Assembly (NCBI RefSeq): GCF_002608075.1
Contig: NZ_LAHA01000008.1
Span: forward strand, 77,573-141,572
Direction: 5' to 3'
Length of the DNA: 64,000 nucleotides
Source of the DNA: Nostoc linckia z4
GTDB lineage: Bacteria; Cyanobacteriota; Cyanobacteriia; Cyanobacteriales; Nostocaceae
The notes under the pieces were generated by a model. The model was not told where the DNA came from and ran no database searches. It was given only the letters and a program-made list of their open reading frames with translations. The translations under genes and the position numbers were made by a program. This document shows positions 43,498 through 51,599 of this stretch, one piece after another; position 1 is the first letter of the stretch; the number at the start of each line of letters is the position of its first letter.

Positions 43498-44469
43498 ATG
43501 ACAACAACAACGTCAAATATTAAATTTAGCACAGATATAGTTCGTAATTATCTGCAAGATATTGTTCGTGTACCATTGTTAACTCATGAGGAAGAAATTG
43601 TATATAGCAAACAGGTACAGCAGATGATTACGTTACACAAAAAAAATGAAACTTTGAAGAAATACCTCAATCACGAACCATCTCAAAAACAATTAGCTCA
43701 ATATGTACAACTTAGTGAAATGGAAGTGAAGGAAATTTTTCAGAAAGGTACACAGGCAAAGCAAAAGATGATAGCAGCAAATCTTCGTTTAGTGGTTTCT
43801 ATTGCCAAAAAATATCAAGGACGAAATTTGGAGTTTATGGATTTAATTCAGGAAGGTTCACTAGGTTTAGAGCGTGGTGTAGAGAAATTTGACCCCACTC
43901 GTGGCTATAAGTTTTCTACCTATGCTTATTGGTGGATTAGCCAGGGAATGACACGAGCAATATCTCAGCAATCACGAACTATTAGACTGCCAATTCATCT
44001 TACTGAAAAGTTGAACAAACTAAAAAAAGTGCAAAGGGAATTATCTCAAAAACTAAAGCGCAGTCCTAGTATGTCTGAAATTGCAGAAAAGATGAAATTA
44101 AATCCTGCTCAAATCCGCGAACTGCTGATGATATCTCGTCAACCTGTTTCATTAGATAAACAAGTGGGCGATAACGAAGATACAGAATTGCAAGAACTTT
44201 TAACAGAAGTTCCAGAAGCCTCGCCTGAAATCCAAGTAACTCAAAATTTAATGCGTCAAGATATCTATCTCTCACTGAAAGAATTAACTCCACAGCAGCA
44301 ACAAGTCCTAATTTTGCATTATGGCTTGGAAGATAATTGCGAACTCACCTTGACGCAGGTAGCTCAACATCTCAACATTAGTGAAAGCAGAGTTCGTTAC
44401 TTAGAAAAACAAGCACTGAGTTACCTCCGTCGTTGCCAAACAAATCTACGAGAGTATATTTTAACTTAA
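43498..44469 (+). CDS. Group 2 RNA polymerase sigma-70 factor
   Basis: A 323-residue primary-like sigma factor. Region 1.2 is DIVRNYLQDIVRVPLLTHEEE. Region 2 includes NLRLVVSIAKKYQGRNLEFMDLIQEGSLGL and YKFSTYAYWWISQGMTRAI. Region 3 is RSPSMSEIAEKMKL, and the region 4 helix-turn-helix is LTLTQVAQHLNISESRVRYLEKQAL. The lack of a long region 1.1 and the size mark it as group 2 (SigB-E type), which serve stress and nutrient responses in cyanobacteria. I start at the ATG at 43498 (MTTTTSN); an in-frame ATG at 43483 would add five residues. It is probably co-transcribed with the PxcA-like gene. Confidence 0.93.
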   Translation: MTTTTSNIKFSTDIVRNYLQDIVRVPLLTHEEEIVYSKQVQQMITLHKKNETLKKYLNHEPSQKQLAQYVQLSEMEVKEIFQKGTQAKQKMIAANLRLVVSIAKKYQGRNLEFMDLIQEGSLGLERGVEKFDPTRGYKFSTYAYWWISQGMTRAISQQSRTIRLPIHLTEKLNKLKKVQRELSQKLKRSPSMSEIAEKMKLNPAQIRELLMISRQPVSLDKQVGDNEDTELQELLTEVPEASPEIQVTQNLMRQDIYLSLKELTPQQQQVLILHYGLEDNCELTLTQVAQHLNISESRVRYLEKQALSYLRRCQTNLREYILT

Positions 44470-44760
44470 ATGTATGACAAAACATCAGTATGAACATCTT
44501 GCTTCTTCAACTGTTTGTCAACATCGTTAGAAGCTGAAACAAAGTTAGAGAGAGTTTTGAGACTATAAAAAAGTATACATTTCCGAAAGGATTATAGCTT
44601 CATCAAAGGTCACTTATTTGTTTTTTTTAAGAAATCTCTATAACTAGCTAAAATTTCACCCAAATTTCATCTCACTTTGTCAAGCTATTAAGAGGTAACA
44701 TCTTTCACTGAAGATAATTCTGATGATTGATGAATTTAGTAAAGTGATTATAAGAGCGCA
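44470..44760. other. Gap before DUF2808 paralogue 4
   Basis: No gene. It holds direct-repeat box P (44653-44670) followed by TGTCAA. Nothing else was recognised. Confidence 0.6.
44653..44670 (+). promoter_or_regulatory. Direct-repeat box P, upstream of DUF2808 paralogue 4 and the second two-component pair
   Basis: The plus strand reads ATTTCAC CCAA ATTTCAT, then N7 and TGTCAA. It lies 91 bp before the ATG at 44761, the same distance as box H to paralogue 3. Confidence 0.7.
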
Positions 44761-45246
44761 ATGAATAGAACACTGACATACACTGCTATTTTTGCCTTGA
44801 CTATGGCAGTTTTAGTTCCAGCTACTTATGCAAATCCTACACCACAATCTAGTAACTTTCCTCATGTTATTAGCTTGGTGGAATTTCCCCAGGGTATTCG
44901 CCACTGGAGAATTCTCAGACATACTTTAAAAATAGCAGTTCCCGAAAACAGCAAGGCTATTTCTCAGCTAATTATCGAAGCTCCAGCTAACCTTGTTCTC
45001 AGAGAAAATATTGATGTGTCCGAGGAATCCGGTAAAAAAATCGCTGCAAAAGTTTCTATTCAAGGCAAAAAAGCTACGCTAGAGTTTGCCGAATCAGTCG
45101 CTCCTGGAACTACTATCATTGTAGAAATGAATAATGTTAAAAAAACAGCAGTGACTACTGGTAATAAGTTCTACAAAATATCTACCATTTTCGCTGGTAC
45201 GAATGCAGAGTTACCAATTGGTGTCGCTCAATTGCGTGTAATTTAA
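44761..45246 (+). CDS. DUF2808-like secreted protein, paralogue 4
   Basis: A 161-residue protein with signal peptide MNRTLTYTAIFALTMAVLVPATYA and the family domain (LKIAVPENSKAISQLIIEAP; KKIAAKVSIQGKKATLEFAESVAP; AELPIGVAQLRVI). It is about 30 kb from the other three but shares sequence and promoter. It is followed after 31 bp by a response regulator and its kinase, so here a DUF2808 protein is in operon with a two-component system. A periplasmic accessory or sensory role is possible (inference). Confidence 0.8.
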   Translation: MNRTLTYTAIFALTMAVLVPATYANPTPQSSNFPHVISLVEFPQGIRHWRILRHTLKIAVPENSKAISQLIIEAPANLVLRENIDVSEESGKKIAAKVSIQGKKATLEFAESVAPGTTIIVEMNNVKKTAVTTGNKFYKISTIFAGTNAELPIGVAQLRVI

Positions 45247-45277
45247 TGAACAAATTACTAAAATACATCTGCTGATT

Positions 45278-46015
45278 ATGAAAGTTTTGCTTGTTGAAGA
45301 TGAGCCAGATTTGGGTGCATCGATTCAGCGAAAGTTGAGTAAAGAAAGATATATTGTTGACTGGGTTTTGGATGGAAATGAAGCCTGGACTTATCTAGAA
45401 CATGATTGGACTCAATATACACTGGCAATTTTTGATTGGTTGTTACCGGGAATGTCAGGTTTGGAACTGTGCAAGCGATTACGAGGTCGGGGTAATGCTT
45501 TGCCCGTGCTGATGCTAACTGCTAAAGATAGCATGGCAGATAAGGTAGCTGGACTAGATGCAGGGGCTGATGATTATTTGATCAAGCCGTTTGGTATGGC
45601 AGAACTACTGGCACGGTTGCGTGCCTTGCAACGGCGAGCTTCTTTTGGAGGCACATCGCTTACGTCTCAGTTCCAGCCTTTACAATTGCAAGTTGGTGGT
45701 CTTATCTTAGACTGCGGTAATTGTACAGTTTCTCGACAGTACCCGAATGGTGAAAATAAGGTAATTTATTTAACAAAAAAAGAATTCCAATTATTAGAAT
45801 ACTTGATGAAACGTCCTAATACAGTTATTACCCGCGACCAAATTTTAAATCATCTGTACGCCTTTAGTGCAGAACGCGTTAGTAATGTAGTAGCAGCTCA
45901 AATCCGACTTTTGCGACGCAAATTATCGGAATATGGTTGTGATGGGCTAATCGAAACTGTCCCTAGTATGGGCTATCGTTTCAATCCTGGCAATGCAGAT
46001 TCGACTATTTCGTAA
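45278..46015 (+). CDS. OmpR/PhoB-family response regulator, second copy (RppA/NrsR-like)
   Basis: A 245-residue regulator closely similar to the one at 5918-6622. The receiver has VLLVEDEPDLGASIQRKL, the phospho-Asp in LAIFDWLLPGMSG and the Lys in LIKPFG. The winged-helix domain ends TVPSMGYRFNPG. Small differences in the recognition region (SAERVSNVVAAQIRLLRRKL against ESSSNVVAAQIRLLRRKL) suggest both copies could read the same DNA repeat. The kinase gene overlaps its 3' end by 23 bases. Confidence 0.93.
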   Translation: MKVLLVEDEPDLGASIQRKLSKERYIVDWVLDGNEAWTYLEHDWTQYTLAIFDWLLPGMSGLELCKRLRGRGNALPVLMLTAKDSMADKVAGLDAGADDYLIKPFGMAELLARLRALQRRASFGGTSLTSQFQPLQLQVGGLILDCGNCTVSRQYPNGENKVIYLTKKEFQLLEYLMKRPNTVITRDQILNHLYAFSAERVSNVVAAQIRLLRRKLSEYGCDGLIETVPSMGYRFNPGNADSTIS

Positions 46016-47393
46016 GACTCGCTGGCAATTGGCTACCTGGTATGCGGTAGCTATGGCTTTGATTCTATCCTTATGCGGTTTTGTGGTTTACAAGGTAATC
46101 ATTGATGCTTATGTGGCTTCTATCAACCGGGAACTGGAATCGGTAGCAGGTACACTACATGATGTAATTGAACCAACTTTGAAACAACCTGGTATTACAG
46201 AGCTAGTTTTCCAGCAGGTTTTACCAAATATTTGTTTAGCTGAGTCCAGTTGTCCTACCCAAAATATCCTGAGTCACAGTCAAAGCACCCATAATGAACA
46301 CGGCATTTTTAGTACTGTATACAAAGAGAAGCAATATTACATCCGTTTTGTCGATGGTTCAGGACGGTTAATTGCAGTGGCAGGTTTCCAACCTGATGAA
46401 TTGCCACCGACTGTGCAAACCCAAGTGTGGCAAACAGTTAAAGACTTGCAAGGTAATCGTTACAGTCAAAAGTCTCTACTGCTGCACACTCAAGATAATC
46501 AAGATTGGGGCTATATTCAGGTAGGGCGCAATCTCAATGACCTTGATAGTCGTCTCGCTGCTTTGAAATTAATTTTGGCGGTGGGATTGCCAATTACGGT
46601 ATTGTTAGTTGGCGGTTCTAGTTGGTGGCTGGCAGGGTTAGCAATGCAGCCAATTGACTCTTCGTATAAACAAATGCAACAGTTTACGTCTGATGCCTCT
46701 CATGAGTTGCGTACTCCTCTTGCAGCGATTAATGCAACGGTAGAAACTTTATTTGATATGGATTATCTGCCGGAGGAAGTGCAAGATATTTTGATATCTA
46801 TTCAACGTCAGAATCATCGATTAGCTGAACTAGTTCAGGATATGCTGTTACTGTCTCGATTGGAACAGCAAATGTTAGCGACACAACAAATACATTGCTG
46901 TCTGAATATTTTGATTAATGACCTGATAGAAGAATTTTCAGCGTTAGCGGCTGCGGCTTCTTTGCAGCTAACATCTTTGGTGTTATGCCAAGAGCTTTTA
47001 TACGTGATGGGAGATGAAGATCAACTGTTGCGTGTGCTTTCTAATCTAATTGCGAATGCTATTCAATACACCCCTGCTGGCGGTTATGTAACTGTTATCC
47101 TCAAACGCAGCAACGGTCATGCTGTAATTGAAGTTCAAGATACAGGTATTGGTATTGCATCGCACGAGCAAAAGCGGATTTTTGACCGTTTTTATCGAGT
47201 GAATAGCGATCGCTCGCGTCGTACTGGTGGATCTGGATTGGGATTAGCGATCGCTCAAGCAATTGTTCAGGCTCATGGAGGTAGTATACAGTTGCAAAGC
47301 CAACTTGGTAAGGGTAGCACTTTCATCGTTCACTTACCCTTGACAGACGAAGCGATCGCTCGCGTCGTACTGGTGGATCTGGATTTGGGTTAG
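45993..47393 (+). CDS. Sensor histidine kinase, second copy (RppB/NrsS-like)
   Basis: A 466-residue kinase, paralogue of the one at 4582-5931. It has TM1 (about residues 15-35), a periplasmic domain with two Cys (NICLAESSCPTQ) and TM2 (about 200-225). The H box is SDASHELRTPLAA, the N box SNLIANAIQYTP, G1 DTGIGIAS and G2 GGSGLGLAIA. The normal end would be near STFIVHLP. A further stretch of about 18 residues (ending RVVLVDLDLG) is encoded partly by a 58-bp duplication of its own G2-box DNA read in another frame. The catalytic core is intact, so the kinase should work. Confidence 0.92.
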   Translation: MQIRLFRKTRWQLATWYAVAMALILSLCGFVVYKVIIDAYVASINRELESVAGTLHDVIEPTLKQPGITELVFQQVLPNICLAESSCPTQNILSHSQSTHNEHGIFSTVYKEKQYYIRFVDGSGRLIAVAGFQPDELPPTVQTQVWQTVKDLQGNRYSQKSLLLHTQDNQDWGYIQVGRNLNDLDSRLAALKLILAVGLPITVLLVGGSSWWLAGLAMQPIDSSYKQMQQFTSDASHELRTPLAAINATVETLFDMDYLPEEVQDILISIQRQNHRLAELVQDMLLLSRLEQQMLATQQIHCCLNILINDLIEEFSALAAAASLQLTSLVLCQELLYVMGDEDQLLRVLSNLIANAIQYTPAGGYVTVILKRSNGHAVIEVQDTGIGIASHEQKRIFDRFYRVNSDRSRRTGGSGLGLAIAQAIVQAHGGSIQLQSQLGKGSTFIVHLPLTDEAIARVVLVDLDLG

Positions 47394-47408
47394 CGATCGC
47401 GTAAGCAA
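47205..47408 (+). repeat. 58-bp direct duplication at the 3' end of the second kinase gene
   Basis: Bases 47205-47262 (starting AGCGATCGCTCGCGTCGTAC) recur at 47351-47408 with only a few differences. Both copies are bounded by HIP1-type GCGATCGC octamers. The second copy supplies the stop codon of the kinase gene. Confidence 0.85.
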
Positions 47409-47459
47409 CTGAGAATTGAATACTCTCCTAGAGGATATAGTAGAATGAACTCCTCTTTT

Positions 47460-47792
47460 CTATGCTCTGGGTGCATACATGATAATTAACACACTCAGTA
47501 GCGCCAAACAAGCTCCTAGCATATCGTAGTGATCTGGAGCTACCCCATCTACTTTCCAACCCCAAAGCATTGCCAGCACAATAAATACCCCTCCATAGGC
47601 AGCATACACTCTACCAAAGTTAGCAGGCTGGAGAGTAGCAAGCATACCGTATAAAGCTAACCCAATACCTCCGGCAATTCCCCACCAGAAAGGCTTTCCA
47701 TCCTTTAACCATTGCCAGATAAGATAGCCACCGCCTATCTCAAACAAGCCAGCCCATATGAAGTTAAGTAAGGACTTTAGTATTTCTTTCAC
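47460..47792 (-). CDS. YnfA-family membrane protein (UPF0060)
   Basis: A 110-residue protein with four TM helices. It has the UPF0060 pattern: FIWAGLFEIGGGYLIWQWLK, then GMLATLQPANFGRVYAAYGGVFIVLAMLWGW and a final LLSVLIIMYAPR. YnfA proteins have an SMR-like fold; transport of cations or drugs is proposed but weakly established. It is a single gene convergent with the kinase operon. Confidence 0.92.
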   Translation of the reverse strand: MKEILKSLLNFIWAGLFEIGGGYLIWQWLKDGKPFWWGIAGGIGLALYGMLATLQPANFGRVYAAYGGVFIVLAMLWGWKVDGVAPDHYDMLGACLALLSVLIIMYAPRA

Positions 47793-48020
47793 TCAAGAAT
47801 ATCCTAGCTATTATAAAGATTCTTTACGAACTTCAAATCTTATTAGATTTGTGTTCTAGCAAAAGTATAAAAAAACACGGTAGTTATAAGTGGTAAGACA
47901 AGATTTTTACTTTTGAAATCTTGAGGAGATTAATATTCATGCCAGATTTTTTTAAATAATGAGAAAAATATGAAAAAATAAATCATGAAAAGAATATGAG
48001 AATATTTTATAGCAAAGTAA

Positions 48021-49328
48021 ATGACTCCTCCAGAAAACAGACCTAGCTTACCAGAGGTTCACCGTAGTATTAGAGTCCCCAACAGCAACAGCTTTTGGCG
48101 CAAGATGCTGGCTTATGCAGGGCCAGGGTATTTGGTTTCAGTTGGATACATAGACCCTGGAAACTGGGCAACAGATATCGCTGGGGGGTCAAAGTTTGGT
48201 TATACTCTGTTGACAGTGATCCTGCTGTCGAACCTGATGGCGATATTACTGCAATCGCTATGTGTGCGTTTGGGAGTTGCTACGGGGCGAGATTTGGCAC
48301 AGGCTTGTCGGGACTATTACGGTCGAAGGGTAAGCTTTTGTTTGTGGATACTGTGTGAGATTGCGATCGCCGCTTGTGACTTAGCTGAACTACTGGGAAG
48401 TGCGATCGCCCTGCAACTTTTATTCGGTATTCCCTTGCTATGGGGTGTGTGCATCACTGCGCTGGATGTCTTGGTATTGCTATTCCTGCAAAGTAAAGGC
48501 TTTCGCTATACAGAAGCCCTGGTAATAATGTTGGTAACAACTGTAGGCTTTTGTTTCACAGCAGAAATTCTGTTCTCTCGACCTGATATGGGGGGGATTT
48601 TATTGGGATATCTGCCCAAACCAGAGATTTTAAGTAACCCAGAAATGCTCTACATTGCTATTGGCATTTTAGGGGCAACAGTGATGCCTCACAACTTATA
48701 TTTACACTCATCTATTGTGCAAACCCGTGATTGGCAACCTACTACTGAAAAAAGATGGGAAGCAATTAAGTTTGGCACAATTGATTCAACTTTTGCTCTA
48801 TCGTTGGCACTGTTTATCAACTCAGCGATTTTAATTGTGTCTGCCGCCACATTTCATTTTTCTGGTAATCAGAATGTGGCAGAAATTCAAGATGCTTACA
48901 AATTGCTTTCACCATTGTTAGGTGTTAGTGCTGCTAGTGCCATCTTTGGGATTGCCTTACTTGCTTCCGGTCAAAGTTCAACACTGACTGCAACTCTGGC
49001 TGGGCAGATTGTCATGGAAGGCTTTTTAAAATTTCGCCTTCCATCCTGGTTACGGCGTTTAGTTACCCGTCTGCTTGCCATCATTCCAGCGTTGATTACA
49101 ATTATTATCTTTGGGGAAAATAGCACAAGCCGCCTCATAGTTCTAAGTCAAGTTATCCTTAGCTTACAGTTACCGTTTGCAGTGATTCCTTTGGTGATGT
49201 TTACAAGTAACCGTCGCTTAATGGGTGAGTTTGTAAATCCCTTATGGCTCAAATCTTTATCCTGGGGAGTTGCTATTGTCATCGTCATGCTCAATGTTTG
49301 GTTGCTATTACAAAGTATTTTGGGTTAG
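48021..49328 (+). CDS. mntH: Mn2+/Fe2+ transporter, NRAMP family
   Basis: A 435-residue proton-coupled metal importer with eleven TM helices. The TM1 metal site is YIDPGNWATDIAGGSKFGY (DPGN), the TM6 site is VMPHNLYLHSSIVQTR (MPHN), and GQSSTLTATLAGQIVMEGFL is the conserved transport motif. All ligand residues are present, so Mn2+ (and Fe2+) uptake is likely. It starts at the ATG at 48021. No direct-repeat box or Fur-like box was recognised upstream (47793-48020 is AT-rich). It is the only clear importer in a window full of exporters. Confidence 0.94.
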   Translation: MTPPENRPSLPEVHRSIRVPNSNSFWRKMLAYAGPGYLVSVGYIDPGNWATDIAGGSKFGYTLLTVILLSNLMAILLQSLCVRLGVATGRDLAQACRDYYGRRVSFCLWILCEIAIAACDLAELLGSAIALQLLFGIPLLWGVCITALDVLVLLFLQSKGFRYTEALVIMLVTTVGFCFTAEILFSRPDMGGILLGYLPKPEILSNPEMLYIAIGILGATVMPHNLYLHSSIVQTRDWQPTTEKRWEAIKFGTIDSTFALSLALFINSAILIVSAATFHFSGNQNVAEIQDAYKLLSPLLGVSAASAIFGIALLASGQSSTLTATLAGQIVMEGFLKFRLPSWLRRLVTRLLAIIPALITIIIFGENSTSRLIVLSQVILSLQLPFAVIPLVMFTSNRRLMGEFVNPLWLKSLSWGVAIVIVMLNVWLLLQSILG

Positions 49329-49527
49329 GCACTTGCTCTGAAAAAAGATACCAGCTGTCCCACCCAGATCCGCGACATACAACAAGCAATTAAGAACACG
49401 AGTGGTATAGGAATGAAAGCGGTCTCTCCTTAGCTGGGTTTGAAGCTTTAAACCGCTTAGGATGGATCTAGTCGAGAACAATCCCGTGCGTCTGTCTTGA
49501 TATGTTTTACACGGAGAAAATCAAGCT

Positions 49528-50232
49528 ATGAACTACATTTACTCTTCTGTTGCCATCCTGGGAATAATAACTAGCGTACTGAGTGGAATACCTGTTGCTG
49601 TCCTAGCTGCACAGTCACCACCAACGCGCATCCAACAGATGAATTATCAGGAATACTATAACCAGGGTGTGCAAAAGCTTGAGCAAGGCAACTTCAACGG
49701 CGCGATAGAAGATTTTAGTCGGGTAGTACAGTTAAATCCCAAATACTACGAAGGTTTTTGCTTAAGAGGTTTGGCAAAGTCTCAATTAGGAGATTTTAAA
49801 GCAGCCGTTATTGACTTCGATCAAGCACTGCGATTAAATCCCAATCATACAGATGCTTACAACAGCCGGGGGACTGCTCATGCGGAACTAGGAAGCATTC
49901 AAGCTGCGATTACCGATTTTAACCAGGTACTAAGAATTGATCCCAAGTCTGTAGATGCTTACTATAATAGGGGCTTTTTGAATTATAGACAGGGAAATCA
50001 CAAGCTGGCGATTCCTTCGGAGAGCTTCGCTAACGCAGATTTTAACCAAGCACTACAAATCAACCCCAACTTAGCTGATGCCTACGGCAACCGAGGACTT
50101 GCTCTTTATGCTTTAGGCGATCGCAAAAATGCCATTAATGATTTAGAGCAAGCTGCAAGTCTATTTCAACGACAAGGAGATACTCTTCGGTATAAGCAAA
50201 CACAAGCTCTTATTCAGCAGATTCAGAAGTAA
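49528..50232 (+). CDS. Secreted TPR-repeat protein
   Basis: A 234-residue protein with a signal peptide (about residues 1-28, cleavage near AVLAA) and five tetratricopeptide units, such as YYNQGVQKLEQGNFNGAIEDFSRVVQLNPKYYE. TPRs build a superhelical protein-binding scaffold. The fourth unit is 41 residues instead of 34 because PSESFAN is inserted after the KLAI helix; the DNA there is a dispersed palindromic repeat (50008-50036). The rest of the repeat register is kept. The partner is unknown. Confidence 0.85.
   Translation: MNYIYSSVAILGIITSVLSGIPVAVLAAQSPPTRIQQMNYQEYYNQGVQKLEQGNFNGAIEDFSRVVQLNPKYYEGFCLRGLAKSQLGDFKAAVIDFDQALRLNPNHTDAYNSRGTAHAELGSIQAAITDFNQVLRIDPKSVDAYYNRGFLNYRQGNHKLAIPSESFANADFNQALQINPNLADAYGNRGLALYALGDRKNAINDLEQAASLFQRQGDTLRYKQTQALIQQIQK
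50008..50036 (+). repeat. Dispersed palindromic repeat inside the TPR gene
   Basis: GCGATTCCTTCGGAGAGCTT followed by CGCTAACGC is of the short repeat class common in Nostocales genomes (CTTCGGAG...GCTTCGC...AACGC). It adds exactly seven codons (21 bp) to the fourth TPR unit without a frameshift. Confidence 0.65.
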
Positions 50233-50445
50233 GCAATATTAAGGCTCAAAGTTGTAAAAATCATTTTTAATAAGTTGATTTTCAGGTTAGGCAAGCAAAG
50301 CTTACCCTTAAATTTAGCTTAACTGGACGGATAAAAACAAAAACTTTCTGTTAACGGGCATTATCAAATTAGCGGTTATAAAAATTCACTTGCTCTTTGA
50401 TAATGAATCGAATAACCTAGATGTTCAGTTATCTCCAAGAAGCTT

Positions 50446-50829
50446 ATGAACAAAAAACTCATACTTAATTTGCTTGCTACTTCCTCAATTTTTACATCAT
50501 TGATGTCTACGCTAGGGATAATCAATCCTGCCCATGCTAGTGTTAATCTTACCCAGCGATTACTACATACTAATGACGGTCGTACCTGTATCAGTAATCC
50601 CCACGGTTTCAAGAATTTTGTCTGTATTCGAGATTCTGAGAGAGATCCAAAAGCTCCCCTTGCACCCAAATCAACGGTAATCTCAGCGCAGCCATCTGAT
50701 AGCACAATTGCAGAACTAAATTTTACGGATGAGGAAAGTGAGGCTGCAATTAGATTATTTAAGTGCGACTGTCCATTTTGCATCAATTCTTTGCGACAGT
50801 TACATGGTACTGGCAACTTGGTTTACTAA
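50446..50829 (+). CDS. Secreted Cys-containing protein of unknown function
   Basis: A 127-residue protein with a signal peptide (MNKKLILNLLATSSIFTSLM..., cleavage near AHA at about residue 31). The mature part has six Cys: RTCISN, FVCIRD, and a C-terminal FKCDCPFCINSL (CxCxxC). The last cluster could bind metal or form disulfides. I do not recognise a family. It stands alone, convergent with the DevA gene. Confidence 0.6.
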   Translation: MNKKLILNLLATSSIFTSLMSTLGIINPAHASVNLTQRLLHTNDGRTCISNPHGFKNFVCIRDSERDPKAPLAPKSTVISAQPSDSTIAELNFTDEESEAAIRLFKCDCPFCINSLRQLHGTGNLVY

Positions 50830-50846
50830 GCTTTATAAGTAATGAA

Positions 50847-51548
50847 TTAACTTGTAGTCACAGTAGTATCCACAGCTAGCCGACCATCTTCCATGCGAAC
50901 AATACGGTCAGCTATATCTAAAATGCGATTGTCATGTGTCACTACCAAAATAGGGCATCCTTGCTCTTGTGCTAGTTGCTGCATCAGTTCTACTACGTCT
51001 CGTCCTGATTTACTATCTAAAGCAGCAGTTGGTTCGTCGGCTAAAATCAGCTTGGGATGACTCACAAGGGCGCGGGCGATCGCTACTTTTTGTTTTTGCC
51101 CGCCAGAGAGATTTTCTGGGTAGTAGTTCACCCGATGTTCTAACCCTACTGTTTTAAGCATGGCTTCCGCTCTAGGGCGGAGTTCTTCTGGTGGAATGTC
51201 TGGGTGCAGTTCCAAGGATGTTTGCACATTTTGCCAAGCTGTTAAAAATTTAAGCAAATTATGAGATTGGAAGATATAGCCAATATTGCGCCTAATTTCA
51301 AAGAGTTGGTCTTTGTTTGCTCCATACAGCTCAAAACCTAGCACTTTAAGGCTTCCCTCTTGTACAGACCGCAAACCACCAATTAAAGTCAGTAAAGTTG
51401 TTTTTCCTGACCCAGATGGCCCCATCATGATGACAATTTCTCCAGGATATATTTCCAAGTTAATATCAAATAAAACCTGCTTCTTTAATTCATTTTGTCC
51501 AAAATAGTGATTGAGATTATAGACTTTTACAACAGCTTGTTGATACAT
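50847..51548 (-). CDS. devA: ABC exporter ATPase, DevA-like
   Basis: A 233-residue ATPase of the MacB/LolD-like class. It has Walker A GPSGSGKTT, the Q-loop FQSHNLL, signature LSGGQKQKVAIARAL, Walker B LILADEPTAAL and the H-loop VVTHD. With the permease and adaptor immediately upstream it forms a DevBCA set. In Anabaena DevBCA exports heterocyst glycolipids with TolC-like HgdD; many paralogous sets with other cargo exist in the same genomes, so the cargo here is uncertain. Confidence 0.92.
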   Translation of the reverse strand: MYQQAVVKVYNLNHYFGQNELKKQVLFDINLEIYPGEIVIMMGPSGSGKTTLLTLIGGLRSVQEGSLKVLGFELYGANKDQLFEIRRNIGYIFQSHNLLKFLTAWQNVQTSLELHPDIPPEELRPRAEAMLKTVGLEHRVNYYPENLSGGQKQKVAIARALVSHPKLILADEPTAALDSKSGRDVVELMQQLAQEQGCPILVVTHDNRILDIADRIVRMEDGRLAVDTTVTTS

Positions 51549-51599
51549 AGTTTTAATAAATATTTTTGATTTTTTAGTTGGGATTTAGAGTTATCAAGG

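Noticed and set aside
47930..48000. ATGAAAA-type repeats before mntH considered as another direct-repeat box
   Set aside because: Spacing is 17 bp rather than 11 and the heptamers do not match.
50376..50816. 146-residue minus-strand frame
   Set aside because: Antisense to a gene with a convincing signal peptide on the plus strand; no recognisable domain.
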